This document shows positions 25,888 through 33,845 of a DNA stretch of 64,000 bases, in pieces; within the stretch, counting starts at the first letter, position 1, and every line of letters begins with the position of its first letter. Position numbers and translations under genes: made by a program. Source of the stretch: Methylosinus sp. Ce-a6. GTDB lineage: Bacteria; Pseudomonadota; Alphaproteobacteria; Rhizobiales; Beijerinckiaceae. The stretch covers positions 1-64,000 of the forward strand of contig NZ_BGJX01000020.1 of the NCBI RefSeq assembly GCF_009811655.1, in the 5' to 3' direction. Under the pieces are notes generated by a model. It saw only the letters and a list, made by a program, of their open reading frames with translations, was not told the origin of the DNA and searched no databases.

Positions 25888-27195
25888 ATGTCGAGTGAAA
25901 CGATCTTTGCCTCGGCCACAGGCGCCGGGCGGGCGGCGATCGCCGTGATTCGGCTGTCCGGTCCAATGGTTAGCAGCGTGCTCGAGGGGCTCGCCGGGCG
26001 CGTTCCGCAGCCGCGGTTGGCGCATTACGCCTTGCTCCGCGACCCGAAAACGGGCGAGACGATCGACCGGGGTCTGGCGCTCTTTTTTCCGCAGCCGAAT
26101 TCGCCGACCGGCGAGGACTATGCCGAGCTGCAGATCCACGGCGGCCGCGCGGTGACACGGGCGCTTCTGCATGTCTTGCACGAATTTCCCGGCCTGAGGG
26201 AAGCGGAGCCGGGCGAATTCGCGCGACGGAGCCTCGCCAATGGCAAGATGGATTTGTCACAGGTCGAAGGGCTGGCCGATCTCATTGACGCGGAAACGGA
26301 ATTTCAGCGCCGGCAGGCGATCCGGGCGTTGGGCGGCGCTCTGCGCAAGCGCGTGGAAAGCTGGCGCGAGACGCTGATACGCGCGCTGGCGCTGGTCGAG
26401 GCGGAGCTGGATTTTTCCGACGAGGGGGATGTGTTCGAGCCTGCGTCGGCGCTCCGTCCGCTGCTCGAGCCTCTGCTCGCAGAAATGGCGACAGAGCTGT
26501 CGAGCGGCGCGGCAACGGAGCGACTCCGCGACGGCTATATCGTGATGCTGCTCGGCCCACCGAACTCCGGCAAGTCGACTTTGCTCAATACTCTGGCCCG
26601 GCGCGATGTGGCGATCGTCTCTCCGCTTCCCGGCACGACGCGGGATATGATCGAGGTTCATCTCGATCTCAGCGGAATGCCGGTCACTCTGATCGATACG
26701 GCCGGCTTGCGCGAGGCAACAGACGAGATCGAGCGGATCGGCGTCGAGCGGACACGCGCGCGGATCGGCGAGGCCGATCTCCTGCTCTGGCTCTCGGAGG
26801 GCGGCGCGGATGCGCCATGTCTGGATGAGGAGGGGAATGGCGTCGAGCTGATTCGGCTCGTGACCAAGGCGGATGTGAACGCATGCGAGTCGGCCGATCT
26901 TGCAATTTCCGCTCGAACAGGGTTTGGAATAGAGCGACTTCTGGACGAGATAGCGGATCGCGCGAAGCGGCGGCTGGGCGACGGCTCGAGCGCGCTTTTG
27001 ACGCGCGAGCGGCACAGGCGGCTGGTCGAGGAGACGAAGGCGGCGATCGAGGCCAGTCTCGATCCCGGCAAGCCGCTCGAATTCGTCGCGGACGATCTTC
27101 GCTCTGCCGGCCGGGCGCTCGGCCGCATCGTCGGCGCCGTGGGTGTCGAGGAGGTGCTGGATGCGATTTTCTCGCAGTTTTGCATCGGCAAGTAA
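25888..27195 (+). CDS. mnmE: tRNA modification GTPase MnmE (TrmE)
   Basis: With MnmG, MnmE installs the 5-carboxymethylaminomethyl or related group on the wobble uridine of some tRNAs. The N-terminal folate-binding domain starts MSSETIFASATGAGRAAIAV. The G domain has GPPNSGKSTLLN (G1), PGTTRD (G2) and DTAGLRE (G3). The C-terminus is the diagnostic CIGK. From ATG 25888 it has 435 residues; an in-frame ATG at 25834 would add 18 unlike residues. It is followed by R1 copy d, parS and mnmG. Confidence 0.96.
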   Translation: MSSETIFASATGAGRAAIAVIRLSGPMVSSVLEGLAGRVPQPRLAHYALLRDPKTGETIDRGLALFFPQPNSPTGEDYAELQIHGGRAVTRALLHVLHEFPGLREAEPGEFARRSLANGKMDLSQVEGLADLIDAETEFQRRQAIRALGGALRKRVESWRETLIRALALVEAELDFSDEGDVFEPASALRPLLEPLLAEMATELSSGAATERLRDGYIVMLLGPPNSGKSTLLNTLARRDVAIVSPLPGTTRDMIEVHLDLSGMPVTLIDTAGLREATDEIERIGVERTRARIGEADLLLWLSEGGADAPCLDEEGNGVELIRLVTKADVNACESADLAISARTGFGIERLLDEIADRAKRRLGDGSSALLTRERHRRLVEETKAAIEASLDPGKPLEFVADDLRSAGRALGRIVGAVGVEEVLDAIFSQFCIGK

Positions 27196-27258
27196 AGCGG
27201 TTCCAGCTGAAGCGGACCCCGGTTCGGCGTCGGAAACGCGTCAAACAAAAACTCTGAG
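27195..27258 (+). repeat. Dispersed repeat R1, copy d, fused to parS
   Basis: Hairpin 1 is present but diverged (AGCGGTTCCAGCTGAAGCGG...CCGGTTCGGCGTCGGAAACG), followed by GTCAAACAAAAACTCTGAG. Where other copies continue into hairpin 2, this one runs straight into the parS palindrome at 27258. Confidence 0.8.
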
Positions 27259-27271
27259 TTTCACGTGAAAC
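27258..27271. promoter_or_regulatory. parS centromere site 1
   Basis: GTTTCACGTGAAAC is the perfect core of the bacterial parS palindrome. Of the 16-base consensus TGTTTCACGTGAAACA only the first base differs (A). ParB binds here to segregate the origin. It sits 19 bases before the mnmG start. Confidence 0.93.
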
Positions 27272-27289
27272 AGCTTCGAGGGCGAAGAG

Positions 27290-29137
27290 GTGAGCCGGAC
27301 CGACTATGATGTGATCGTGATCGGGGGAGGCCACGCCGGCTGTGAGGCAGCGGCGGCGGCGGCGCGACGCGGCGCGCGCACTGCGCTCGTGACCCACGCA
27401 AGCGCGACGATCGGCGCCATGTCCTGCAATCCAGCGATCGGCGGCCTCGGCAAGGGCCAACTCGTCCGCGAGATCGACGCGCTCGACGGACTCATGGGGC
27501 GCGTCGCCGACGCCGCCGGAATTCAATTTCGGCTGCTCAATCGCTCCAAAGGCCCGGCGGTGCGCGGCCCACGCGCTCAGGCCGATCGAAAGCTCTATCG
27601 CGCGGCTATGCAGGCGGCGATCGATGCGGCGAACGGTCTCGACGTCATCGAGGGCTCGGCCGACGGATTGGTCGTCGAGGACGGTCGCGTGATCGGCGTG
27701 ACTGTCGACGGCCGATCGTTCGGCGCCGCCGCCGTCGTCCTGACCACCGGCACTTTCTTGAACGGCGTGATCCATATCGGCGCGACGCAGGTGTCGGCCG
27801 GGCGGATGGGGGAGCAACCGTCGATCGCGCTCGCCGAGAATTTGCGGCGGATCGGCTTTGCGACCCGCCGGCTGAAGACGGGGACGCCGCCCCGTCTCGA
27901 CGGCCGCACGATCGATTGGGCGCGCCTCGAACAACAGAAGGGCGATGAGACGCCGGAGCCCTTCTCCTATCTCACAAAGGCGATCGTCAATCCGCAGATC
28001 GTCTGCCACATCACCCGCACCAATGCGGCGGCGCATCGCGTGATTCTGGACAATCTCCAGCATTCGCCGCTGCGCAGCGGCGCGATTTCCGGGCCGGGGC
28101 CGCGCTATTGTCCCTCGATAGAGGACAAGGTCACGCGTTTCGGCGACCGCGACGCACATCAGATCTTCCTCGAGCCGGAAGGCCTCGATGACGACACCAT
28201 CTATCCAAACGGCGTCTCGACCTCGCTTCCGGAAGATGTGCAGCTGGCCTTCCTCCGGCAGATCGAAGGTCTCGAAGCGGCGCGCATTCTGCGGCCGGGC
28301 TATGCGATCGAATATGATTTCGTCGATCCGCGCGAGCTCGACGCCACGCTGGAGACAAAGCGCGTCGAGGGGCTTTTTTTCGCCGGCCAGATCAATGGCA
28401 CGACGGGCTATGAGGAGGCCGCGGCTCAGGGGCTCGTCGCCGGCCTCAATGCGGCGGCGCGGGCGGCGGGAAAGAATGCGGTCGTCTTCGATCGCGCGGA
28501 GGCCTATCTCGGCGTGATGATCGACGATCTCGTCACGCGCGGCGTCAGCGAGCCCTATCGCATGTTCACCTCCCGCGCCGAATATCGCTTATCGCTGCGC
28601 GCGGATAATGCCGATGAGCGATTGACCGGTAGGGGGCTCGAGATCGGTTGCGTCGGGCGCGAGCGTGAGCTTGTTCATCGCGCGCGGATGGACCGGCTCG
28701 AACGCGCCCGGGCGCTGCTACAGCAATTGTCCTTGACCTCCGCGGCGGCGGCTCGCGCAGGTCTGCCGATCAATCAGGATGGGCAGCGGCGCAGCGCCTA
28801 TGCGCTGCTGTCCTTTCCCGGCGTCGATCTGGCGCGGCTCGCGTCGATCTGGCCGGAACTTCGCGAGATCGATTCAGAGACCGCGGCTCGCGTCGAGACA
28901 GATGCGCGCTACGCCGTCTATCTGGACCGGCAGAACGCGGATATCGAGTCCTATCGCAAGGACGAGCAGCTCGCTTTGCCTTCGACGCTGGATTATCGCG
29001 CGATCGGCGGGCTCTCGGCGGAACTCTGCGCGAAACTATCGGCCCTGCGTCCGCGCACGCTCGGCCAGGCGCAACGCATCGAGGGGGTGACGCCGGCCGC
29101 GCTCACTCTTTTGGCCGCGCGGGCGCGACGCGGGTGA
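27290..29137 (+). CDS. mnmG: tRNA modification enzyme MnmG (GidA)
   Basis: The 615-residue FAD-dependent partner of MnmE in wobble uridine modification. The N-terminal FAD site is [20 protein letters not shown]. Family signatures are [34 protein letters not shown] and YCPSIEDKV, then [17 protein letters not shown] and the helical C-terminus. It starts at GTG 27290 after GGCGAAGAG. The stop overlaps the GTG start of rsmG. The name gidA (glucose-inhibited division) reflects its usual place near the origin. Confidence 0.97.
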   Translation: MSRTDYDVIVIGGGHAGCEAAAAAARRGARTALVTHASATIGAMSCNPAIGGLGKGQLVREIDALDGLMGRVADAAGIQFRLLNRSKGPAVRGPRAQADRKLYRAAMQAAIDAANGLDVIEGSADGLVVEDGRVIGVTVDGRSFGAAAVVLTTGTFLNGVIHIGATQVSAGRMGEQPSIALAENLRRIGFATRRLKTGTPPRLDGRTIDWARLEQQKGDETPEPFSYLTKAIVNPQIVCHITRTNAAAHRVILDNLQHSPLRSGAISGPGPRYCPSIEDKVTRFGDRDAHQIFLEPEGLDDDTIYPNGVSTSLPEDVQLAFLRQIEGLEAARILRPGYAIEYDFVDPRELDATLETKRVEGLFFAGQINGTTGYEEAAAQGLVAGLNAAARAAGKNAVVFDRAEAYLGVMIDDLVTRGVSEPYRMFTSRAEYRLSLRADNADERLTGRGLEIGCVGRERELVHRARMDRLERARALLQQLSLTSAAAARAGLPINQDGQRRSAYALLSFPGVDLARLASIWPELREIDSETAARVETDARYAVYLDRQNADIESYRKDEQLALPSTLDYRAIGGLSAELCAKLSALRPRTLGQAQRIEGVTPAALTLLAARARRG

Positions 29138-29808
29138 GCGAGACGGGTGAGCGAGAAATGAAAGGCAAGGCGAAGGATCGCTCGAGCGATCGTCAAATCG
29201 CGCTCGAGCTCGCGCCGTCGTTGCAGCCCTATATCCGCGAGTTCGAAATCTATGAGTCGCTGCTGCGCAAATGGCAGAAGTCCATCAACCTCGTCGCCGA
29301 GAGCACGCTGGACGAGATATGGACGCGCCATTTCGCCGATTCGGCGCAGATTCACGAGCGCTTTCCTGGGATCGTGAATTGGGTCGATCTCGGCTCTGGC
29401 GCGGGCTTTCCCGGCATGGCGCTGGCGATCTGCCTGAAGGATCATGCGGGCGCGAAGATTCATCTCATCGAGAGCGATCAGCGCAAGGCCGCCTTTCTGC
29501 GCGCCGTTTCACGTGAAACAGGGGCGGTGGCCGAAATTCACGTCGGCCGAATCGAGAATGAGCTACCACCGCTCGCCGATCGCGTCGAGGGCGTCACGGC
29601 GCGCGCCCTGGCGCCTTTGCCGCAACTGATCGAGTGGTCCCGCGATCTTCTGTTGAAAAACGTCAAAGCCGTGTTTTTGAAGGGCGAAGATTGGGCGAGC
29701 GAATTGACCGACTCGAGCGCCGCAGATAGTTTGCAGCTCTCGACATTGCAAAGTCGAACACATTCGACCGGCCGCATTATCGCATTGGCGCGGGATTTTG
29801 GAGCCTGA
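29134..29808 (+). CDS. rsmG: 16S rRNA (guanine-N7) methyltransferase RsmG (GidB)
   Basis: RsmG methylates G527 of 16S rRNA (E. coli numbering), the site linked with streptomycin sensitivity. The protein has 224 residues: [19 protein letters not shown], the SAM-binding [31 protein letters not shown] and [16 protein letters not shown]. It starts at GTG 29134 overlapping mnmG. A parS site lies inside the gene; the codons for SRET (about residues 125-128) are the parS palindrome, so the coding and centromere functions share sequence. Confidence 0.95.
   Translation: MSETGEREMKGKAKDRSSDRQIALELAPSLQPYIREFEIYESLLRKWQKSINLVAESTLDEIWTRHFADSAQIHERFPGIVNWVDLGSGAGFPGMALAICLKDHAGAKIHLIESDQRKAAFLRAVSRETGAVAEIHVGRIENELPPLADRVEGVTARALAPLPQLIEWSRDLLLKNVKAVFLKGEDWASELTDSSAADSLQLSTLQSRTHSTGRIIALARDFGA
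29506..29519. promoter_or_regulatory. parS centromere site 2, inside rsmG
   Basis: GTTTCACGTGAAAC, perfect 14-base core, in the context CGTTTCACGTGAAACA (one mismatch to the 16-base consensus). It is 2.25 kb from parS site 1. Confidence 0.93.
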
Positions 29809-29809
29809 C

Positions 29810-30628
29810 GTGACCGACGTTCCCAAGCCCCGGATTCTCGTCCTCGCCAATCAAAAGGGCGGCGTCGGCAAGACGACGACCGCAATTAATCTCGGAACCG
29901 CCCTCGCCGCCGTGGGCGAGAGCGTGCTCGTCGTCGATCTCGATCCGCAGGGCAATGCTTCGACCGGGCTCGGCGTCGACCGCAAGGCGCGCCGGATTTC
30001 GACCTATGATGTGATGCTCGCCGAAAGCAGCCTGGCCGAGGCGATCGTCGCCACCGCCGTCCCGCGGCTGTCGATCGCGCCTTCGACGCTGGACCTGCTC
30101 GGCGTCGAGCTGGAGATCGCCGGCGACAAGAATCGCGCCTTTCGCTTGAAGCGCGCCGTCGCCGAGCTGATTGCGGCGGATCGGCACGAGCAGGCGCCCG
30201 CCTTCACCTATGTTCTGATCGACTGCCCGCCGTCGCTCAATCTGCTGACAATCAACGCGCTCGCCTGCGCCGACGCCGTGCTGGTGCCTCTGCAATGCGA
30301 ATTCTTCGCGCTCGAAGGCCTGTCGCAGCTTCTGTCGACCGTGGATCAGGTGAAGCGGTCGCTCAATCCGCGGCTGTCGATCCATGGCATTGTGCTGACC
30401 ATGTTCGATCCGCGCAATAATCTCGCGACCCAGGTCGTCGCCGATGTGCGGCGCTTCATGGGCGACAAGGTTTATGAGACGGTGATTCCCCGCAATGTGC
30501 GCGTGTCGGAAGCGCCGTCGCATGGCAAGCCGGTGCTGCTCTATGATCTCAAATGCAGCGGCAGCCAAGCCTATCTGAAACTCGCGACGGAAGTCATCCA
30601 GCGCGAGAAGCAATTGCGGGCCGCTTGA
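29810..30628 (+). CDS. parA: Chromosome partitioning ATPase ParA
   Basis: A 272-residue deviant Walker ATPase. Its gradient on the nucleoid moves ParB-parS complexes during origin segregation. The deviant Walker A is LANQKGGVGKTTTAINLG, and other motifs are VVDLDPQGNASTGLG and VLIDCPPSLNLLTINAL. GTG 29810 has GGAG six bases upstream and lies 1 base after the rsmG stop. A TTG at 29798 could extend it by 4 residues. parA-parB follow rsmG in one operon, as in Caulobacter. Confidence 0.96.
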   Translation: MTDVPKPRILVLANQKGGVGKTTTAINLGTALAAVGESVLVVDLDPQGNASTGLGVDRKARRISTYDVMLAESSLAEAIVATAVPRLSIAPSTLDLLGVELEIAGDKNRAFRLKRAVAELIAADRHEQAPAFTYVLIDCPPSLNLLTINALACADAVLVPLQCEFFALEGLSQLLSTVDQVKRSLNPRLSIHGIVLTMFDPRNNLATQVVADVRRFMGDKVYETVIPRNVRVSEAPSHGKPVLLYDLKCSGSQAYLKLATEVIQREKQLRAA

Positions 30629-30682
30629 CGCGGACCCTGTCCGGGCGATCCCCCGGACGCCGATCGAAGGACCTCTCTCGAA

Positions 30683-31555
30683 ATGGCCGAAGACGCAACG
30701 CGCAGAAGATTGGGGCGAGGACTCGCGGCTCTGATCGGGGACGCCGGCGAGGAAGCGCCGGCAGTGGAGCGCGCGCGCGGCCAGCGCCGGGCGCCGATCG
30801 AATTCCTGCGGCCCAATCCGCGCAATCCGCGCCTCGCCTTCGATGAGGCGGATCTCGCCGATCTCGCCGCCTCCATCCGCGAGAAAGGCATCATCCAGCC
30901 GATCGTCGTGCGCACGGTGCCGGGCGTCGCCGACGCTTATGAGATCATCGCCGGCGAGCGCCGCTGGCGCGCCGCCCAGCTCGCCAATCTCGCCGATGTG
31001 CCGATCGTCGTGCATGAGGCGGATGATCGCGAGGCGCTCGAGCTCGCCATCATCGAGAATGTCCAGCGCGCCGATCTCAACGCGATCGAGGAAGCGCGCG
31101 GCTATGAACGGCTGAGCAAGGAGTTCGGCTATTCGCAGTCCGACCTTGCCAAGATCATCGGCAAGAGCCGCCCCCATGTCGCCAATACGCTGCGTCTCCT
31201 CAACCTGCCGGAGGCGAGCCGCCGCCTGGTGACGGAAGGCGCGATCTCGGCGGGCCATGCGCGCGCGCTGCTCGCCGTCGACGATCCGGACGCCGTGGCT
31301 CGGCGGGTCGTCGAGGAAGGCCTCACCGTGCGCGACGTCGAACGGCTCGCGCAGGAGGATTCCGCCAGGATCGAGACGAAATCGCGCAAGCCGCGCGTGG
31401 AAAAAGACGCCGACACAATGGCGATGGAAAAATTGCTGACCGATGCGCTGGGCCTCCACGTGTCGATCCATCATCGCGGCGAGAGCGGCGAATTGCGCAT
31501 CCGCTATGCGACGCTGGAGCAGCTCGACGGCCTGTGCCGTAGGTTGACGGGGTGA
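30683..31555 (+). CDS. parB: Chromosome partitioning protein ParB
   Basis: A 290-residue CTP-dependent DNA clamp that loads at parS. The N-terminal RRRLGRGLAALIG motif contacts ParA. The CTP/ParB box is YEIIAGERRWRAAQLANL, where the GERRWRA motif is diagnostic. The helix-turn-helix is EFGYSQSDLAKIIGKSRPHV, then NTLRLLNLPEASRRLV. The C-terminal dimerisation domain follows. It is 54 bases after parA. The target parS sites are at 27258 and 29506. Confidence 0.97.
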   Translation: MAEDATRRRLGRGLAALIGDAGEEAPAVERARGQRRAPIEFLRPNPRNPRLAFDEADLADLAASIREKGIIQPIVVRTVPGVADAYEIIAGERRWRAAQLANLADVPIVVHEADDREALELAIIENVQRADLNAIEEARGYERLSKEFGYSQSDLAKIIGKSRPHVANTLRLLNLPEASRRLVTEGAISAGHARALLAVDDPDAVARRVVEEGLTVRDVERLAQEDSARIETKSRKPRVEKDADTMAMEKLLTDALGLHVSIHHRGESGELRIRYATLEQLDGLCRRLTG

Positions 31556-31566
31556 GTAGCGCAGGG

Positions 31567-31643
31567 TGGTCAGTAGTGAGTGGTGAGTAGTGAGTAGTCG
31601 CTCAACTCACTACTGACCACTGACCACTCACCACTCACTTTTT
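31567..31643 (+). repeat. Interleaved inverted repeats after parB, possible terminator
   Basis: Two perfect inverted repeats share a strand: GTGGTCAGTAGTGAGT (31567-31582) pairs with 31605-31620, and AGTGAGTGGTGAGT (31575-31588) pairs with 31626-31639. Both left arms overlap, so only one hairpin can form at a time. The second ends in TTTTT (31639-31643) and would act as an intrinsic terminator for parAB. The sequence is built of AGTGAGT/AGTAGTG-like units. Confidence 0.75.
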
Positions 31644-32368
31644 CACTCACTCGTCTGCGCCGTCCAGCTCGCATGTTCGACGCCGGCGATCTTGCCCAGA
31701 TCCGTCGCGACGGCGTCGAGTTCCTTCGGGTCCACGCTGGTCGAGGTCAGAATAGCGACGAGCTCCACCTCGCCCTCGCCGCGCTCCAATTCCTCGATCT
31801 CGCGCACGGGATAGTTCGCAGCCTCGAGCTTCTCAACCATCAGATCGCGCAAGGCGTCGCGCCGCGTCTGCGAAACGGTGACATGCAGGCGGTAGATCGC
31901 CTCGGTCGCGCGTTCGTCGATCGGCGCGCGTTCGATGAGATGGACCAGCGGGCGCAACAGCATATTGCCGGCCAGCGTGAAGACGGCCATCAATATCGCC
32001 TCCGCCTCATGGTCGGCGCCGGCGAAAGCGCCAGTGACCGCCGAGCACCAAATGGTGGCGGCGGTGTTGAGGCCGGTGATATTGCCGCCGTCCTTTATGA
32101 TGACGCCTGCGCCGAGAAAGCCGACGCCCGAGGCGATATAGGCGAGCACCTGAGTCGCGCCGACATTGGCGTTGAGACGCATGCCGAGATCGACGAAGGC
32201 TGCGGCGCCGAGCGCGACGAGCGCATTGGTGCGCAGCCCCGCAGTGCGCTGGCGATATTGCCGCTCGGCGCCGATCAATGTGCCCAGAAGCAATGCAATA
32301 ATCAATGAGATCAATGAATTGAGAAAATCTGTCGCGTTGAAATTCGCAATGGCCGCTATATTCTGCAT
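31643..32368 (-). CDS. MgtC/SapB family membrane protein
   Basis: A 241-residue protein. The N-terminal MgtC domain (about 12-150) has four or five membrane helices and the signatures LLGTLIGAERQYRQRTAGLRT, LGAAAFVDLG and GVGFLGAGVIIKDGGNITGL. The C-terminal 80 residues are soluble with an ACT-like pattern (YRLHVTVSQTRRDALRDLMV). MgtC proteins modulate F-type ATPase and help growth at low Mg2+ in pathogens; environmental members are poorly known. Convergent with parB and divergent from the Csp1 gene. Confidence 0.92.
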   Translation of the reverse strand: MQNIAAIANFNATDFLNSLISLIIALLLGTLIGAERQYRQRTAGLRTNALVALGAAAFVDLGMRLNANVGATQVLAYIASGVGFLGAGVIIKDGGNITGLNTAATIWCSAVTGAFAGADHEAEAILMAVFTLAGNMLLRPLVHLIERAPIDERATEAIYRLHVTVSQTRRDALRDLMVEKLEAANYPVREIEELERGEGEVELVAILTSTSVDPKELDAVATDLGKIAGVEHASWTAQTSE

Positions 32369-32544
32369 CCGTATATTCTCCGATGAGCGTCTTGCGCGGC
32401 TCGCTCGATTATTGTCTTTCCTCCGAGCGGATCGCAGGGTTTCGCGACGAATTTTCCACCATGAGAACGCATTACGATTGAATCTTGCTCTCGAATCCCT
32501 AAAGTCGACGGCGTTGTTCTTCTTCCTACACTCGGGGGAAATTC

Positions 32545-32982
32545 ATGGAACGTCGGCAATTTGTGACAGCGATCGGCGCATTGGCCGCAGCGAGCGCCGC
32601 TTCGAGGACTTTGGCGGCGGAAGAGTCGCACGCGCATCATCACGGCGGCGGCGCGAAATATAAAGCTCTTTTCGAAACGAGCGGCAAATGCGTGACCACG
32701 GGCGAAGAATGCCTGCGTCATTGCTTCGAGATGCTGGCGGCGAATGACGCCAGCATGGGCGCCTGCACCAAATCGACGTTCGAGCTCGTCGCCGCCTGCA
32801 AGACCCTCGCGAGCTTCGCGGGGACCAATTCGGGCTTCACGCCCGCCTTCGCCAAGGTCGTCGCCGAGGTCTGCGTGGCCTGCAAGAAGGAATGCGACAA
32901 GTTTCCGAATATCGCGGAATGCAAGGCTTGCGGCGACGCCTGCCAAGCCTGCGCCGACGAGTGCAAGAAGATCGCGGCCTGA
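32545..32982 (+). CDS. csp1: Copper storage protein Csp1 (Tat-exported four-helix bundle)
   Basis: The 145-residue precursor begins MERRQFVTAIGALAAASAAS, a twin-arginine signal with likely cleavage near residue 24-25, then a His-rich stretch (SHAHHHGGG). The mature part has exactly 13 cysteines in CxxxC-like spacing on predicted helices (EECLRHC, EVCVACKKEC, ECKACGDACQACADEC). This number, the Tat signal and the length match Csp1 of Methylosinus trichosporium, a tetramer that stores many Cu(I) ions inside each bundle and supplies particulate methane monooxygenase. Cytosolic Csp3 proteins lack the signal. The gene is alone, 176 bases from the divergent mgtC. Confidence 0.93.
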   Translation: MERRQFVTAIGALAAASAASRTLAAEESHAHHHGGGAKYKALFETSGKCVTTGEECLRHCFEMLAANDASMGACTKSTFELVAACKTLASFAGTNSGFTPAFAKVVAEVCVACKKECDKFPNIAECKACGDACQACADECKKIAA

Positions 32983-33003
32983 GCGAAAGCCTGCCGAAAA
33001 TGC

Positions 33004-33025
33004 GAGACGCGCCCCGGCGCGTCTC
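33004..33025 (+). terminator. Hairpin after csp1, possible terminator
   Basis: GAGACGCGC/GCGCGTCTC with a CCCG loop, 22 bases after the csp1 stop. No T-run follows, so termination strength is doubtful. Confidence 0.45.
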
Positions 33026-33164
33026 GTCATAGGCGAAACGACAATTATATTGACTATCGAGCGCCGCGGCGGCCGACGGCGCCATTTCCGCATCGAGGAT
33101 TTTTCTCGGAGGGACCGCCGATTCTCCCTCCCGTCGATAGGCGCGAATCGAACGGAGCCTGAAA

Positions 33165-33716
33165 GTGATCCAGCGAGCGCCCGAAATTCTTTCGCCCGAG
33201 GCGCATCCGCGCGGAGCGGCGTCCTTTCTCCTGCGGCAATGGCCCTATTTCGTCATGCTCGTGCTGGCGCTGTTCGGCGTCGCCTACGCCAGCGTGGCGC
33301 GCCAGGGCATGACGACCTATTGGGTCGTCCTCGCCCCGATCTTCGGTCTCATCAGCATAGCGGGCGGCTGGGGCGAGACGGAGAATGGCGAAGAGAAATG
33401 GCGGCTCGTGCGCACGCAGTTTCTCCATTGGGGCGCGGTTCTCGCGGCCATGTGCCTCATCTTCATCGGCGATGTGAAGCAGATGATGAACTCCGACAGC
33501 AGCGCGCTCACCGTGCTCACGATTTTGGCGCTCGGCTCCTTCACCGCCGGCGTTCACGCAGACGCTTGGCGCGTGTCGCTCGTCGGACTGCTGCTCGCCC
33601 TCGCGGTTCCCGCCATCGCCTGGCTCGAGGCGTCCACGCTGCTGATCCTGCTGATCGTCGCCGTGATCGCGGGTTTCGGCGCATTCGTCTTTTTGCGCGA
33701 GCGAAAGCCGGCCTGA
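33165..33716 (+). CDS. Multi-pass membrane protein, unknown function
   Basis: A 183-residue inner-membrane protein with about five to six hydrophobic helices (WPYFVMLVLALFGVAYASV, YWVVLAPIFGLISIAGGW and others). It starts at GTG 33165 with CGGAG a few bases upstream. The loop GWGETENGEEKWRLVRTQFL between helices 2 and 3 is the most distinctive part. No family recognised. It follows csp1 by 180 bases with a hairpin between, so the two are probably separate transcripts; a link to copper is not supported. Confidence 0.7.
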   Translation: MIQRAPEILSPEAHPRGAASFLLRQWPYFVMLVLALFGVAYASVARQGMTTYWVVLAPIFGLISIAGGWGETENGEEKWRLVRTQFLHWGAVLAAMCLIFIGDVKQMMNSDSSALTVLTILALGSFTAGVHADAWRVSLVGLLLALAVPAIAWLEASTLLILLIVAVIAGFGAFVFLRERKPA

Positions 33717-33734
33717 GCGGCGGCTCGGCATGAC

Positions 33735-33833
33735 ATAAAGACTTGTTTATATCTTTATTGCATATGCTCCGCCGCCTTGCTATAGGCGTCCAGGCCCGTC
33801 GCGCTCGCCTCCCGCGGAGGCGAGACAACGCCT
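33735..33833 (+). promoter_or_regulatory. ahcY leader: operator-like palindrome and nested hairpins
   Basis: First, an AT-rich inverted repeat ATAAAGA (33735-33741)/TCTTTAT (33752-33758). Then an outer stem AGGCGT (33784-33789)/ACGCCT (33828-33833) encloses a perfect 9-base hairpin CTCGCCTCC/GGAGGCGAG (33804-33824). The ahcY ribosome site (GGGAG) follows directly. The AT-rich repeat could be an operator of an ArsR-family SahR-type regulator, which controls S-adenosylhomocysteine genes in proteobacteria. The hairpins do not fit the known SAH riboswitch consensus as I recall it. Confidence 0.45.
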
Positions 33834-33845
33834 GAAGGGAGCGTC

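Noticed and set aside
33784..33833. SAH riboswitch upstream of ahcY
   Set aside because: The nested hairpins lack the conserved sequence elements of that riboswitch as I know it, so it is reported only as an unknown structured leader.
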